DNA from: Sulfurirhabdus autotrophica
GTDB lineage: Bacteria; Pseudomonadota; Gammaproteobacteria; Burkholderiales; SMCO01
Assembly: GCF_004346685.1 (NCBI RefSeq)
Contig: NZ_SMCO01000012.1
Location: 1-64,000 of the forward strand
Direction: 5' to 3'
Length of the DNA stretch: 64,000 nt
Below are positions 54,632 to 63,583 of the stretch, in pieces (position 1 is the stretch's first letter; the number at the start of each line of letters is the position of its first letter). Under the pieces are notes generated by a model that was given only the letters and a program-made list of their open reading frames with translations, had not been told where the DNA came from and ran no database searches. The position numbers were made by a program, and so were the translations under genes.

Positions 54632-56397
54632 TATTGTGCCGTTTGAGTGTTTTCATGGACAAACTGAATGCGATGCAAGTTGGCGTATACGCCATTTTGT
54701 TCTATCAGTTTGCGGTGATTGCCGATCTCTACAATGCGTCCTTTTTGCATGACAACGATGCGGTCGGCGTTCTCTATAGTGGAGAGGCGGTGGGCAATCA
54801 CAATGGTAGTACGGTTTTGCATCAGGTTTTCCAGAGCGGCCTGCACATGGCGTTCGGATTGGGTATCCAGCGCTGATGTGGCTTCATCCAGAATCAGGAT
54901 GGGTGCATTTTTGAGGATAGCCCGTGCTATGGCAATGCGCTGACGCTGACCGCCAGAAAGTTTAACGCCATTTTCACCCACCAATGTTTGCAAACCCTGA
55001 GGCATTTCGTGGATAAATTCCATGGCGTGTGCAGCTTCTGCAGCAGCGGTAATGGCTTCGATCGTTGCCTGTTGCTGACCATAGGCGATATTGGCAGCGA
55101 CCGTGTCATTAAATAGCACGACATCCTGGCTGACAAATGCAATATGACTGCGCAAGCTGGTTAGCTTGATGGTTGTGGTGTCGTACCCATCCAGTAAAAT
55201 TTGGCCACTTGTCGGATGATAAAAGCGGGGGATCAAATTCACCAAAGAGGTTTTGCCGCTTCCAGACTGACCAACCAAGGCAACGGTCTCACCAGGTGCG
55301 ATTTTAAGGGAGAAGTCTTTGAGTGCTAAATTATGAGATCCTGCTTCGTATTCCAGATTGATATTCTGAAATTCCAGTGCACCTTGTGTATGGGGGATTT
55401 CAATTGTTCCGCTATCCGGTTCGGGCTCTTTGTCCAATAATGCAAATACAATTTCAGCGGCGGCTAACCCTCTTTGCAGGGCCTCACTTACGCCGGTTAA
55501 TCGTTTTACCGGTGCCAGCAGCATGAGCATGGCAGTGATGAAAGAGACAAACCCGCCCACAGTGGTTTGATTGCCGCTTGACTGAAGCGTGGCAAAGTAG
55601 ATGATCAATGCCAAAGCAATGGCCGCAACAAGCTGTACAAGCGGCACGTTGGCACTGGCAGCTACAGTCTGTTTCATGCTGAAACGGCGTGCCCGGTTGG
55701 TCGCTTCTGAAAAACGCTTGATTTCATAGTCCTGACCTCCAAAAACCTTGACAACTTTATGCGCACCCAGCGTTTCATCCAGGACATGGGTGATATCACC
55801 TAATGCGCTTTGGCTGCTGCGACTCATTTCTCGCAAGCGTTTGCTGAATAATCTGACGATCAACGCAGTGATAGGCGCGATAGCGAAAGCGATTAAAGTG
55901 AGTTTCCAGTTCAGGTAAAGCATCCATCCCAATAAACCAAGGACTGTAAAAAAATCCCTGACTAAAACAGTAATGACATTTGTGCCTGCGGAGGTCACCT
56001 GGCTCACGTTAAATGCCACATTGGCAATCACTTCACCGGATGAGGCATTGTCGTAATAAGGGGTGGGTAGTGTAATCAGTTTCTGAAACATCAGGTTGCG
56101 AAGGTCTGTGACCAACTTGGTGGAGACCCAGTTCACAGTATAGTTACTGGTAAAGGTGAAAATGCCGCGTAGCAGAAACAACCCGATTAGCAGCAGGGGA
56201 ATCAGTTTGATGAGGGTTTGGTCGCGATTAACAAAACTGCCATCCAGCAAGGGCTTGAGTAATGCTGGTAAAGCCGGTTCAGTCGCGGCGACAGCGATTG
56301 TGCTTACGACTGATACGGCAAAAACCCGCCAGTAGGGAAGAATGTATCGTAGCAAGCGCAGATACAAGTCTTTGCTGCTCATTTCCGAATTTGCCAT
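54631..56397 (-). CDS. msbA: Lipid A-core flippase MsbA (ABC exporter)
   Basis: ABC transporter half-molecule of 588 residues that flips lipid A-core across the inner membrane. The N-terminal six-helix domain (about 1-330) is followed by an ATPase with Walker A GQSGSGKTSL near 376, signature LSGGQRQRIAIARA near 480 and Walker B ILILDEATSALD near 500. I set the start at the ATG at 56397 (MANSEMSSKDLYLRLL): the reading frame stays open for 94 more codons upstream, but that part overlaps the previous gene and has no domain. An ATG at 56382 is also possible. Embedded in the core-assembly series. Confidence 0.93.
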   Translation of the reverse strand: MANSEMSSKDLYLRLLRYILPYWRVFAVSVVSTIAVAATEPALPALLKPLLDGSFVNRDQTLIKLIPLLLIGLFLLRGIFTFTSNYTVNWVSTKLVTDLRNLMFQKLITLPTPYYDNASSGEVIANVAFNVSQVTSAGTNVITVLVRDFFTVLGLLGWMLYLNWKLTLIAFAIAPITALIVRLFSKRLREMSRSSQSALGDITHVLDETLGAHKVVKVFGGQDYEIKRFSEATNRARRFSMKQTVAASANVPLVQLVAAIALALIIYFATLQSSGNQTTVGGFVSFITAMLMLLAPVKRLTGVSEALQRGLAAAEIVFALLDKEPEPDSGTIEIPHTQGALEFQNINLEYEAGSHNLALKDFSLKIAPGETVALVGQSGSGKTSLVNLIPRFYHPTSGQILLDGYDTTTIKLTSLRSHIAFVSQDVVLFNDTVAANIAYGQQQATIEAITAAAEAAHAMEFIHEMPQGLQTLVGENGVKLSGGQRQRIAIARAILKNAPILILDEATSALDTQSERHVQAALENLMQNRTTIVIAHRLSTIENADRIVVMQKGRIVEIGNHRKLIEQNGVYANLHRIQFVHENTQTAQ

Positions 56398-56506
56398 GTA
56401 GTGCTTACTTAATATCCAATAACTGATTGGTTTGGAAGCTGAAAAATGTTTGATTATACCTGAGTTGCCATGGATGCTGAAACGGCTTCGTAACAGGCGA
56501 GCGAGC

Positions 56507-57640
56507 TCAGGAGGGCAGTAACGTTTTATACAGTTCCAGTAACTGGATTCCCATGGTATCCAGATTTCTGGTGGCCATGGTTTCTCTGGCCGCAGTACCA
56601 GTTGATATCTGCATTTCGGGTGACATAAGCTGATGCATATGGCGGACCAATTGCGGCAGGTCAAGCGCATCGCACACAAAGCCGTTTTTGCCCTGAATGA
56701 TCAATTCTGCAGCACCGCTTTTAAGGCTGGTGATTACTGGTAAGCCGGATGCCATTGCTTCCAGAGCGACATTGGGGAATGGGTCGTAGAGTGTAGGGAG
56801 GACAAAAACATCAGCCGCGCCGTAATAGGGTTTGGTGTCTTGCTGGCCACCAGCAAAATGAATACGGCTGGATAAGCCCATAGTGTGCGACTGCGTCTTG
56901 AGAGAGGCGAGTTTTTTATCTTTGCCTACAATGAGCAAGTGGGCGTTTTCAGGCAATTGTTTCATGGCCTGTAGCAAAACCGGCAGCCCTTTTCTTTCAA
57001 ATCCGGAACCAACGAACAGAAACAGCGGCGCATCTTGGGGAATCTGGTATTGGTTGCGGATGGATTCCCGGTGTGCCAATTTAAGACGAGGGTGGTAGGC
57101 CTCAGTATCCACGCCACTATAGATAACATGTAATTTGGCTTCATCAAGACCAAAATAGCGCTGGATTTCTGCTTTCACCATGCTCGAATTGCAGATGACG
57201 GCCTTGAGTTGCGGGCTATGGAACATTTTTTTTTCAGCAGCCATCACATAGTGGTGATAGGGGTTCAAATTAATACCGAGTTTGCCGAATAGGCCCATGG
57301 TGCGTTTACGTTGTGATAGCCATTCTCGGTGTACTCCATCCCCTGCACGGAAAACATCACAGCAAGAGAGGCGTTCGTGAGATTGGATCAGATCAAAGGT
57401 TTGGTGCTTGAGAGTGCGGCAAACGCACCGTGCAAACCCCCAGTCCCGCCATAAATTGCCGAAATATAAAGGGTCGCAGATTAAGTGCTCGCGCTCTACA
57501 TTGGCATCCCAGCTACGGGTGATCAAGGTTAATTGAGCACCTTGACCTTGCAAAGCTTGTACAGCCCGTTCTACAAAGCGTTCTGCGCCGCCAAAAGCCG
57601 TGTACCGTTGACGAATAAGCGCAATTTTAATTGGTTTCAT
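56507..57640 (-). CDS. Family-4 glycosyltransferase, WaaG-like
   Basis: GT-B glycosyltransferase of 377 residues resembling the LPS core glucosyltransferase I group. TAFGGAERFVERAVQAL at the start, FRAGDGVHREWLSQR, IYSGVDTEAYHP and FVGSGFERKGLPVLLQAM are the acceptor and donor segments, and PTLYDPFPNVALEAMASGLP holds the EX7E donor site. Overlaps the waaQ stop (ATGA). The donor sugar is not proven. Confidence 0.88.
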   Translation of the reverse strand: MKPIKIALIRQRYTAFGGAERFVERAVQALQGQGAQLTLITRSWDANVEREHLICDPLYFGNLWRDWGFARCVCRTLKHQTFDLIQSHERLSCCDVFRAGDGVHREWLSQRKRTMGLFGKLGINLNPYHHYVMAAEKKMFHSPQLKAVICNSSMVKAEIQRYFGLDEAKLHVIYSGVDTEAYHPRLKLAHRESIRNQYQIPQDAPLFLFVGSGFERKGLPVLLQAMKQLPENAHLLIVGKDKKLASLKTQSHTMGLSSRIHFAGGQQDTKPYYGAADVFVLPTLYDPFPNVALEAMASGLPVITSLKSGAAELIIQGKNGFVCDALDLPQLVRHMHQLMSPEMQISTGTAARETMATRNLDTMGIQLLELYKTLLPS

Positions 57641-58719
57641 CCTATTTTCAACATTTCCTGGACGGCGCTTAAAACCCGTTCAACAGGTATCGATGTCAGG
57701 CATTCACTTACTTTGCTTCCTCCACACCCGTCATTCCCACAGGGGCGGCAGGTGTGGTTTGAGGTGATGATGCGATGAGGTGCCATCCAGGGCCCCCATT
57801 CTTTTTCACCGCTAGGGCCAAATAAGGCCACCAAGGGCGTTTGCATGGCGGCAGCAATATGCATAGGGGCTGAATCCACCCCAATGAAACATTTTGCGGC
57901 GCCAGTTAAAGCGGCAAGTTGCTTTAAAGAAAGTTGGCCGGACAAATCAACAACAGGTTGCTTCAAGGGATTTAAAATTGCTCGCAGCATATCGCGTTCT
58001 CTGGTGTCCGGAGCCGCAGTAACAACAATAGCGTGTCCTTGTATCTGCAATGCCTCAATCAACTGAGACATTTTTTCAACCGGCCAGCACTTAAACAACC
58101 AGCGTGAAGTCGGGTGAAGGTGGATGAATTCACCGGCTTTCAGGCTATGCTGGGCAAGCAGATTTGCCATTGACGCGGAAGCTTCATTTCCGGGTGCGAG
58201 CACTAACTTACGCTCATCTTCTTCAGGAAAAAGGCCAATACGTCGCAGTGCATCCAGATTAAGTTCGACAGTATGCCGTGGTGTGTTTCTGGGGAACGAA
58301 TAAAGATGGGAAAAGCTGTCACCCCAGGAACGTCCCTTTTCCGGTAGTTTACGTGCCACACCATAACGTGCACCACATAGCCGTTTGATCCAGGCACCAC
58401 GTGGGTGTTCTGTGAGATGAATGACGAGATCGTAGTTTCTGTTCCGCAAAGTGGAAAACAGCTTCCATTCTGCAGCGGCCTGTGTGAGCAGGCCCATTTT
58501 TTTCCATTTTCGGTCGACGCAGAGTACTTGGCTGATCGCAGGATGAAAAGTTAGCATTTCTGCTGTATCTTGATAAACCAGTGCATCAATTTCCAGATGG
58601 GGTGCATGATTTTTTAAGACACTAAAAACCGGTGAAGAAAGCAAGACGTCGCCATGATGACGAAGTTTGATCACCAAAACACGGCGCAGGGAATTTAAGT
58701 CGATTGCATCATTAACCAT
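57637..58719 (-). CDS. waaQ: LPS heptosyltransferase III-like WaaQ
   Basis: Family-9 glycosyltransferase of 360 residues. The start VLVIKLRHHGDVLLSSPVFSVLK carries the WaaQ-type KLRHHGDVLL motif, and IGVDSAPMHIAAAMQTPLVALFGPSGE near 275 is the donor loop. WaaQ adds a branching heptose to the inner core. It heads the minus-strand series waaQ, WaaG-like, msbA, GT4, GT9, DUF4254. Confidence 0.92.
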   Translation of the reverse strand: MVNDAIDLNSLRRVLVIKLRHHGDVLLSSPVFSVLKNHAPHLEIDALVYQDTAEMLTFHPAISQVLCVDRKWKKMGLLTQAAAEWKLFSTLRNRNYDLVIHLTEHPRGAWIKRLCGARYGVARKLPEKGRSWGDSFSHLYSFPRNTPRHTVELNLDALRRIGLFPEEDERKLVLAPGNEASASMANLLAQHSLKAGEFIHLHPTSRWLFKCWPVEKMSQLIEALQIQGHAIVVTAAPDTRERDMLRAILNPLKQPVVDLSGQLSLKQLAALTGAAKCFIGVDSAPMHIAAAMQTPLVALFGPSGEKEWGPWMAPHRIITSNHTCRPCGNDGCGGSKVSECLTSIPVERVLSAVQEMLKIG

Positions 58720-58788
58720 GACGCGGACGATAGCAAAATTAGGCGAAAAAAGAAATGATTACTGCAAGAAATCAGGTGTAGATAGTGG

Positions 58789-59670
58789 TTATTTTTGTTG
58801 CTCTCTTGCCTGTTCAATCATGGTGCACATTTGCTCAATGCCTTTCAGAATGCGTGGGCTGGGGCGATTGATATAGTCAGCAGGAATAAAAAATAAAGTT
58901 TTGTGCTGCGTGGCTTGCAGTTTGGGCCAGCGCTGCCATTCATTGAGCCAGTCCGGCCGGGATTCTCCAATTCCACTGGTAATAATGGCTTCTGGGTTTG
59001 CTATTAAGACGGCTTCCGTGCTGACATTGGGAGTCAGTGTAGGCAACTTGCCAAATATATTGCGGCCGCCACATAAACTGATGGCATCGCTGATAAAGTG
59101 CTGGTCGTTAATGGTAATCAGTGGATGGTCCCAGATTTGGTAAAACACGCTGACGGGTTTTCTGTTCGAGAAATTATTGCGCAACTTATTTAATTGATTG
59201 CGGAATGCAGTTGCGGCAGTCCGCGAGAAAGATTCTGTGCCAGCTAATCGGCCAAAATGTTCGATCGTAGACGGAATATCGGAAATTTTTTGAGGTTCGC
59301 TGTAAAAAATAGGGATATGTAATTGCCGCAATTTTTCCAGTTGCGCATCGGGATTGCCGCTTTTCCAGGCAATAATCAGATCAGGATGGAGTGCGGCAAT
59401 TGTTTCCAGGTCCAATGAGTTGGAAGTGCCGATTTTGGGTAGTCTTAGAGCGGCAGCTGGATAATCACTGTAATTTGCTACCCCCACCACACGCTCCCCG
59501 GCACCGGCTGCAAATAACAATTCGGTAGCGTGGGGGGCGAGGCTGATGATGCGGGTTGCTAGGCTAGCAAGTCTTACTTCGTTGGAAGTGTCGTCATGCA
59601 CAATGATATCTGCAATAGCTGTACTCGTGACGAGAAGCAGACATATTGCTGATATCAGCTTAACTAGCAT
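58789..59670 (-). CDS. btuF: Periplasmic cobalamin-binding protein BtuF
   Basis: Substrate-binding protein of 293 residues. A signal peptide (about 1-20, ending TAIA) is followed by the class III binding-protein fold: RIISLAPHATELLFAAGAG near 40, ALHPDLIIAWKSGNPD and YQIWDHPLITINDQHFISDAISLCGG are typical of BtuF. It delivers vitamin B12 to BtuCD, but no btuCD genes are in the window. It starts 9 bases after btuB and is presumably controlled by the same cobalamin riboswitch. Confidence 0.92.
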   Translation of the reverse strand: MLVKLISAICLLLVTSTAIADIIVHDDTSNEVRLASLATRIISLAPHATELLFAAGAGERVVGVANYSDYPAAALRLPKIGTSNSLDLETIAALHPDLIIAWKSGNPDAQLEKLRQLHIPIFYSEPQKISDIPSTIEHFGRLAGTESFSRTAATAFRNQLNKLRNNFSNRKPVSVFYQIWDHPLITINDQHFISDAISLCGGRNIFGKLPTLTPNVSTEAVLIANPEAIITSGIGESRPDWLNEWQRWPKLQATQHKTLFFIPADYINRPSPRILKGIEQMCTMIEQAREQQK

Positions 59671-59679
59671 TTATTAATT

Positions 59680-61497
59680 TCAACGTGGTTGATATTGCAA
59701 GCCAACAAATAAGTTGATACCCGGTGTGTTATATCCTTTCACCAGTTCATACCCTTTGTTAAACACGTTGTTGATACGGGCATTGAAGGTTAATTCTTTG
59801 CTCGCTTTATAGCTTGTTGTTAAATTGATTAATCCATAACCACCCATCCGGCTACTGGAGGATTCAGTTCGTGAGTCGAAACGTGCATCACTTCCTGTTA
59901 ATTCGCTCCCAATAGTCCAAGCACCAAATCCTTTGCTGAGGGTTATTGAACCGAATTGGGTGGCTCTATTTTGAAGTCTTTTGCCTGTTATTTCATCAAT
60001 TGGTTTTTGCAACGTCAAATTTGCATGAAGAAGTACTCCTGCCAACTTCGTCTCAAACATGGCTTCCATCCCTGTAATACGCGCTTTGCTGATGTTGATA
60101 GGATAACCAAGCGTACTATCATACTGGATCAAGTCGTCAATTTTGTTTTCAAAATAGGTGGCGTCAAAGCGATTGTGTCCATTCGCATAGTGCATGCCTG
60201 CTTCTGTACCTAGAGAGCGTTCTGGCTGAAGGTTCGGGTTGCTGAAGCCAGGGTAATAAAGGTCTTGGAAATTAGGTGCTTTGAACGCGGTTCCAGCTCC
60301 AGCAGTCATGCGCCAATTTGGGTTGAAACGATATCCATAGCCCAGGTTCCCCGTATCATGCACGCCGAATTGGCTATTGTTGTCCCGGCGAGCACTAGCC
60401 TGGATGCTATGGTCCCCCAAGTCGTTTTGGTAGACTGCAAAGGCAGAGCGCACGTTGCGATCTGTTTTATTATATGTAGTAGTACTGTCAACGTGTTGTT
60501 TGAGGTATTCCAGTCCGACTGAAACCTTTCCGATATCCAATGATAAATCATTTTGCCAGGTAATTTGATCTTGATCGCTTCGGGTATGTGAAGGGTAGGC
60601 TGTATTTACGAAGGTGTAATCATCTTGTCCTCGGTTTAGTTTCAGTAAACTCTGCCATATCGAGGTAAACTGATTCTGGCTGTAAACAGAATAGGTGCGA
60701 AGCTTTTGGATTTTTGTATCGTCCAATTTTGAATTGTAACCATCAAAATGTGCTGTGCCATCAACTAAAAAGATGTTGGCACCGATTTCGTGATCAGCAT
60801 TTAAAGTATGTGCAATCTTTGCTGAAAGATTGGTGTTGCGATATGGGTCACGGTCAGGATTGTAATAATTGCCGGCACCTGCATTTGTCGTCGAAAAAGT
60901 GTTGTTATAAAGATAACCTGTTTGCAGGTAGAAATTTGTGTTGCCAAAAGTGCTTCCAAAACCTGCATTCAGGTTTTGAGTCTGGTTAGAGCCAACGCCA
61001 GCGCTAATTGAAACACCTGGAGCATTTTTACCATTTTTGGTGAAAATCTGGATCACCCCGCCGATGGCATCAGAGCCATATAAGCTACTGGCAGGAGCGC
61101 GTACAATTTCAATTCGTTCAATCTGACTCAGCGGGATATGTTCCAATGCGGTTGTTCCAGCAGTCACATTATCGAGACGAACGCCGTCTACTAGGATCAG
61201 GGTGTGAGTGCTATTTGCGCCTCGCATGAAAATGGCGCTTTGCTGGCCAAGCCCGCCGGTAGTTTTGATCTCCACATTACCTTTGATCTGTAATAGCTCT
61301 GGCAAGGATTGTTGTCCTGCTTTAGTAATATCATCCGAGGTGATTACTGTAGTGCTTTGGAGCGAGGTGCTGAGTTTTTGAGGTATGCGGCTGGCCGTGA
61401 CAATAATGTCCCCGCCTTGAAAAGTGGTGATGTCATCTGCAAAAGCGGTTCCAGTGAGAGCCAAGCTTATTAGAGTAAGTTTAAAAGGGTATTTCAT
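59680..61497 (-). CDS. btuB: TonB-dependent cobalamin receptor BtuB
   Basis: Outer-membrane vitamin B12 transporter of 605 residues. Signal peptide (about 1-19), TonB box GGDIIVTASR near 27-36, plug domain (about 45-150) with LILVDGVRLDN and SSLYGSDAIGGVIQIFT, then a 22-strand barrel. The true start is the ATG at 61497, with AAGGA seven bases upstream; the frame is open for 79 further codons into the riboswitch, which are not coding. The end NLFVGLQYQPR lacks the usual final aromatic residue. Controlled by the cobalamin riboswitch. Confidence 0.94.
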   Translation of the reverse strand: MKYPFKLTLISLALTGTAFADDITTFQGGDIIVTASRIPQKLSTSLQSTTVITSDDITKAGQQSLPELLQIKGNVEIKTTGGLGQQSAIFMRGANSTHTLILVDGVRLDNVTAGTTALEHIPLSQIERIEIVRAPASSLYGSDAIGGVIQIFTKNGKNAPGVSISAGVGSNQTQNLNAGFGSTFGNTNFYLQTGYLYNNTFSTTNAGAGNYYNPDRDPYRNTNLSAKIAHTLNADHEIGANIFLVDGTAHFDGYNSKLDDTKIQKLRTYSVYSQNQFTSIWQSLLKLNRGQDDYTFVNTAYPSHTRSDQDQITWQNDLSLDIGKVSVGLEYLKQHVDSTTTYNKTDRNVRSAFAVYQNDLGDHSIQASARRDNNSQFGVHDTGNLGYGYRFNPNWRMTAGAGTAFKAPNFQDLYYPGFSNPNLQPERSLGTEAGMHYANGHNRFDATYFENKIDDLIQYDSTLGYPINISKARITGMEAMFETKLAGVLLHANLTLQKPIDEITGKRLQNRATQFGSITLSKGFGAWTIGSELTGSDARFDSRTESSSSRMGGYGLINLTTSYKASKELTFNARINNVFNKGYELVKGYNTPGINLFVGLQYQPR

Positions 61498-61627
61498 GTT
61501 CATTTCCTTGTAACAGCAAGCGACCCCGCGAGCTGTGGGTTTGGGCAAGGAAATGCAGGGAAGGCGATGGCTAGAGCAAAACAGTCTCCTGGCCTGCTGC
61601 CTCCCGCAGCATTTCCACATATGTCTC

Positions 61628-61790
61628 CAGGCCGGTATCCGGGCTCGCAAGTTTTGACACATCGCCTTCCCAAGCTGATTGCTCAGTGGCTTTTTTGATG
61701 TGTCCGCACTTGCTGACCGTTGCGGGGGCAGCACAGGCTTTATTCGCCAATTGGCAAATGCACCTGTTTCCCGTTTAACCCAACTTGCCA
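61628..61790 (-). promoter_or_regulatory. Cobalamin (B12) riboswitch upstream of btuB
   Basis: On the minus strand the conserved elements occur in order: ACGGGAAACAGGTGC (near 61780-61758), GCTGCCCCCGCAACGGT, AAGCCACTGAGC (near 61690), GGGAAGGCGATG, and the B12 box AGCCCGGATACCGGCC at 61645-61630. It is followed by a roughly 130-base leader before btuB that can form other hairpins, including GCTGCGGGAGGCAGC. A perfect CTTGCC-AGATC-GGCAAG inverted repeat (61784-61800) sits at its 5' edge. Confidence 0.92.
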
Positions 61791-61847
61791 GATCGGCAAG
61801 TCGAGCACCTGAAGGGGGCGTATTCTACTGGAATTGCTTGAAGCTGA

Positions 61848-62393
61848 CTACTTTGCAGGAGAATCGGCTGTAGCCACGCGCACATAAAATCCGCAACGCT
61901 GGCCGGGAGTGGGGTTCTCCGGTACGCTATCAAAAGGGTAAATGCCTTTGCCCAGGCCATGGCTATCCTGTTCCACCAATTGGCGAATTGCGTCAATGGG
62001 GGTGGGGCTTTCAGAAAAAAGGCGGATGCCGATAGCGCCTTCTTTCTGGCGGGCTGAGTCGATATACATGCGGCGCGTAATTTCGTTAGTCAGTACATTC
62101 AGCAGTTGTACCAGCTTTTCCAGATCGGCAACGATTTTACCCTGTTGAATCAACTTTCTAGCGAGATCGCGCGCGCCTGTCTGTATGAAAAACGGGTCGC
62201 TTAATGCCTCAAATAGCGTATTGAGTGCTTCGGCATCCTGAGGTAAATGAGGGCTGCCTGCCAAATGCAGCGCGATTAATTCCCGGGTAACGGGAACCTG
62301 GTCTGGGCGAGCTTCCGGTGGGACGCCTGCATTGACAACGGGACCTTTGGGCGCCCAGCGCTGTTTTATATAATCAAGTAAGAACATGGCCAT
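61848..62393 (-). CDS. Hypothetical protein
   Basis: I do not recognise this protein of 181 residues. A hydrophobic, basic N-terminus (MAMFLLDYIKQRWAPK) is not a clear signal peptide. The middle is helical and rich in L, and the C-terminal half has a conserved-looking segment DSARQKEGAIGIRLFSESPTPID and a GxGKGIYPFDSVPENPTPGQ turn. It is translated after another unknown gene, two bases apart, and divergent from the ZapB-like/zapA genes. Its stop lies 60 bases before the btuB riboswitch in the same direction, so btuB could receive read-through from it. Confidence 0.7.
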   Translation of the reverse strand: MAMFLLDYIKQRWAPKGPVVNAGVPPEARPDQVPVTRELIALHLAGSPHLPQDAEALNTLFEALSDPFFIQTGARDLARKLIQQGKIVADLEKLVQLLNVLTNEITRRMYIDSARQKEGAIGIRLFSESPTPIDAIRQLVEQDSHGLGKGIYPFDSVPENPTPGQRCGFYVRVATADSPAK

Positions 62394-62395
62394 AA

Positions 62396-62725
62396 TTAAA
62401 AGTTTTCGATTCTTGCAACATAACGGAATACGATGAGCCGGTAGAGATTTTCACCTACCTGAATATGTGAAGACTCTTTGCGATCAAGATTGATCGTTTC
62501 ACCGCCATTTGCGGACAGAGATTTAAATCCAAACGCGTCATTTTCTATTAGCGCATCCAGAATTTCCTGTAATTCGTTTTGAGGAAGACTATCTCCCGTG
62601 TTGTTGATTAGCGAGCATGGCTTCCCTTTTTTTGTGGCGCCTTGTAGATGAATTGCATTCGCTCGCAGCGGATTATTTTCATCAAAATCTGCGTTTGGAT
62701 CAACAAATTCCGAAATGTTGCTCAT
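62396..62725 (-). CDS. Hypothetical protein
   Basis: I do not recognise this acidic protein of 109 residues. It has no signal peptide or membrane helix. Visible features are an acidic N-terminus (DPNADFDENNPLRA), a helix QNELQEILDALIENDAF and a C-terminal strand region ESSHIQVGENLYRLIVFRYV. Its gene ends two bases before the next unknown gene, which suggests one transcript and related work. It is divergent from the ZapB-like gene, with about 100 AT-rich bases between. Confidence 0.68.
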   Translation of the reverse strand: MSNISEFVDPNADFDENNPLRANAIHLQGATKKGKPCSLINNTGDSLPQNELQEILDALIENDAFGFKSLSANGGETINLDRKESSHIQVGENLYRLIVFRYVARIENF

Positions 62726-62789
62726 GATTAAGTGCCTAAATAATATGTCAAAATGGTAGTAAAATACTTTTAAAAGATTCTGTTACCAG

Positions 62790-62819
62790 TTGACTTAACA
62801 AGATTTTTCCAATTATAGT
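62790..62819 (+). promoter_or_regulatory. Candidate sigma70 promoter for the ZapB-like gene
   Basis: TTGACT (62790-62795), 18 bases, TATAGT (62814-62819). The predicted transcription start, about seven bases on, is at or next to the ATG at 62826, so the message may have no leader. Shine-Dalgarno sequence is absent. Confidence 0.55.
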
Positions 62820-62825
62820 GTGCGA

Positions 62826-63026
62826 ATGGAATCTGAACTCATAGCGCTTGAAGAGAAAATAAACCAATTTGTCCAATTGTGCCAGCGTTTGCGCACAGAA
62901 AATGTGCAACTGCGACAGCAATTGGTGACGGTGGTTAATGAAAACAGGCAGTTATCCGAAAAAGTGAACGGGGCTAAGATTCGCCTTGAAACATTATTGA
63001 ATCAAATTCCTGAAGGTAACGAATGA
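62826..63026 (+). CDS. ZapB-like coiled-coil cell division protein
   Basis: Small coiled-coil protein of 66 residues. The whole chain is one heptad-rich helix (LIALEEKINQFVQLCQRLRTEN, LRQQLVTVVNENRQLSEKV) like the ZapB-related TIGR02449 family found before zapA in betaproteobacteria. ZapB layers on ZapA at the Z-ring. I chose the ATG at 62826 over the GTG at 62820 because the promoter would start transcription there. The stop overlaps the zapA start (ATGA). Confidence 0.83.
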   Translation: MESELIALEEKINQFVQLCQRLRTENVQLRQQLVTVVNENRQLSEKVNGAKIRLETLLNQIPEGNE

Positions 63027-63334
63027 GCGCCGAATTTAAGGGTCTGGATGTGACGATCATGGGTCGCGAGTTTCGTGTGGCCTGTCCAGAAAATGAACAA
63101 CATTCACTGCTGGCTTCTGTCGATTACCTGGACAAAAAAATGCGAGAAATTCGTGATACCGGTAAGGTGATCGGTATTGAACGTATTGCCATTATGGCAG
63201 CGCTGAATATTACGAATGATCTCCTGTCTTCACGGGTTCCCAGTGATTTTGACGTAGGGGATTTTAAGCGTAGAATAGATGCATTGCAGGCGCAGATTGA
63301 TCAAGCAATGTCTGAGCAGGACGAGTTGTTTTAA
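63023..63334 (+). CDS. zapA: Cell division protein ZapA
   Basis: FtsZ-binding protein of 103 residues that bundles FtsZ filaments. The N-terminal globular part (about 1-50) has LDVTIMGREFRVACPENEQHSLLASVDYLD, and the rest (about 50-100) is the coiled coil with IGIERIAIMAALNITNDLL. It overlaps the ZapB-like gene by four bases. The order ZapB-like, zapA, 6S RNA, fthC is conserved in proteobacteria. Confidence 0.95.
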   Translation: MSAEFKGLDVTIMGREFRVACPENEQHSLLASVDYLDKKMREIRDTGKVIGIERIAIMAALNITNDLLSSRVPSDFDVGDFKRRIDALQAQIDQAMSEQDELF

Positions 63335-63389
63335 TTATCTGCAAAAGTAAGTGCTAATAAGCGGCTTACATCTCTCAAGATTTTTCGAG

Positions 63390-63570
63390 TTGTCCCCTGC
63401 GGTGTTTGTTAAAGGCTTCAATTCTTTGAACCAATATGCATAGCATAAGGTTACGACCAATTGTAGTGCGGTGTGATCGTCCTATGCGGACGAACCTGAA
63501 GCACTCGGGAAGTGACCATCTTGAACCCTAGGTTCAAGAATGAATCCTTGACGGCATTTGCGGGGGCCTT
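63390..63570 (+). ncRNA. ssrS: 6S RNA
   Basis: About 180 bases between zapA and fthC, the usual 6S RNA place. The terminal stem pairs CCCCTGCGG (63394-63402) with TTGCGGGGG (63558-63566). The apical arm ends in CGTCC-TATGC-GGACG (63478-63492), and TTGAACC-CTA-GGTTCAA (63521-63537) repeats the hairpin seen near the 3' end of E. coli 6S RNA. It binds the sigma70 RNA polymerase holoenzyme in stationary phase. The exact 5' end is uncertain by about ten bases. Confidence 0.88.
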
Positions 63571-63583
63571 ATCCCTTTTTTAT

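Noticed and set aside
56398-56679. 94-codon in-frame extension upstream of msbA
   Set aside because: Overlaps the end of the WaaG-like gene and gives a cysteine- and tryptophan-rich sequence unlike any MsbA.
61498-61734. 79-codon in-frame extension upstream of btuB
   Set aside because: It is the cobalamin riboswitch and leader; the signal peptide begins at 61497 with a good ribosome binding site.
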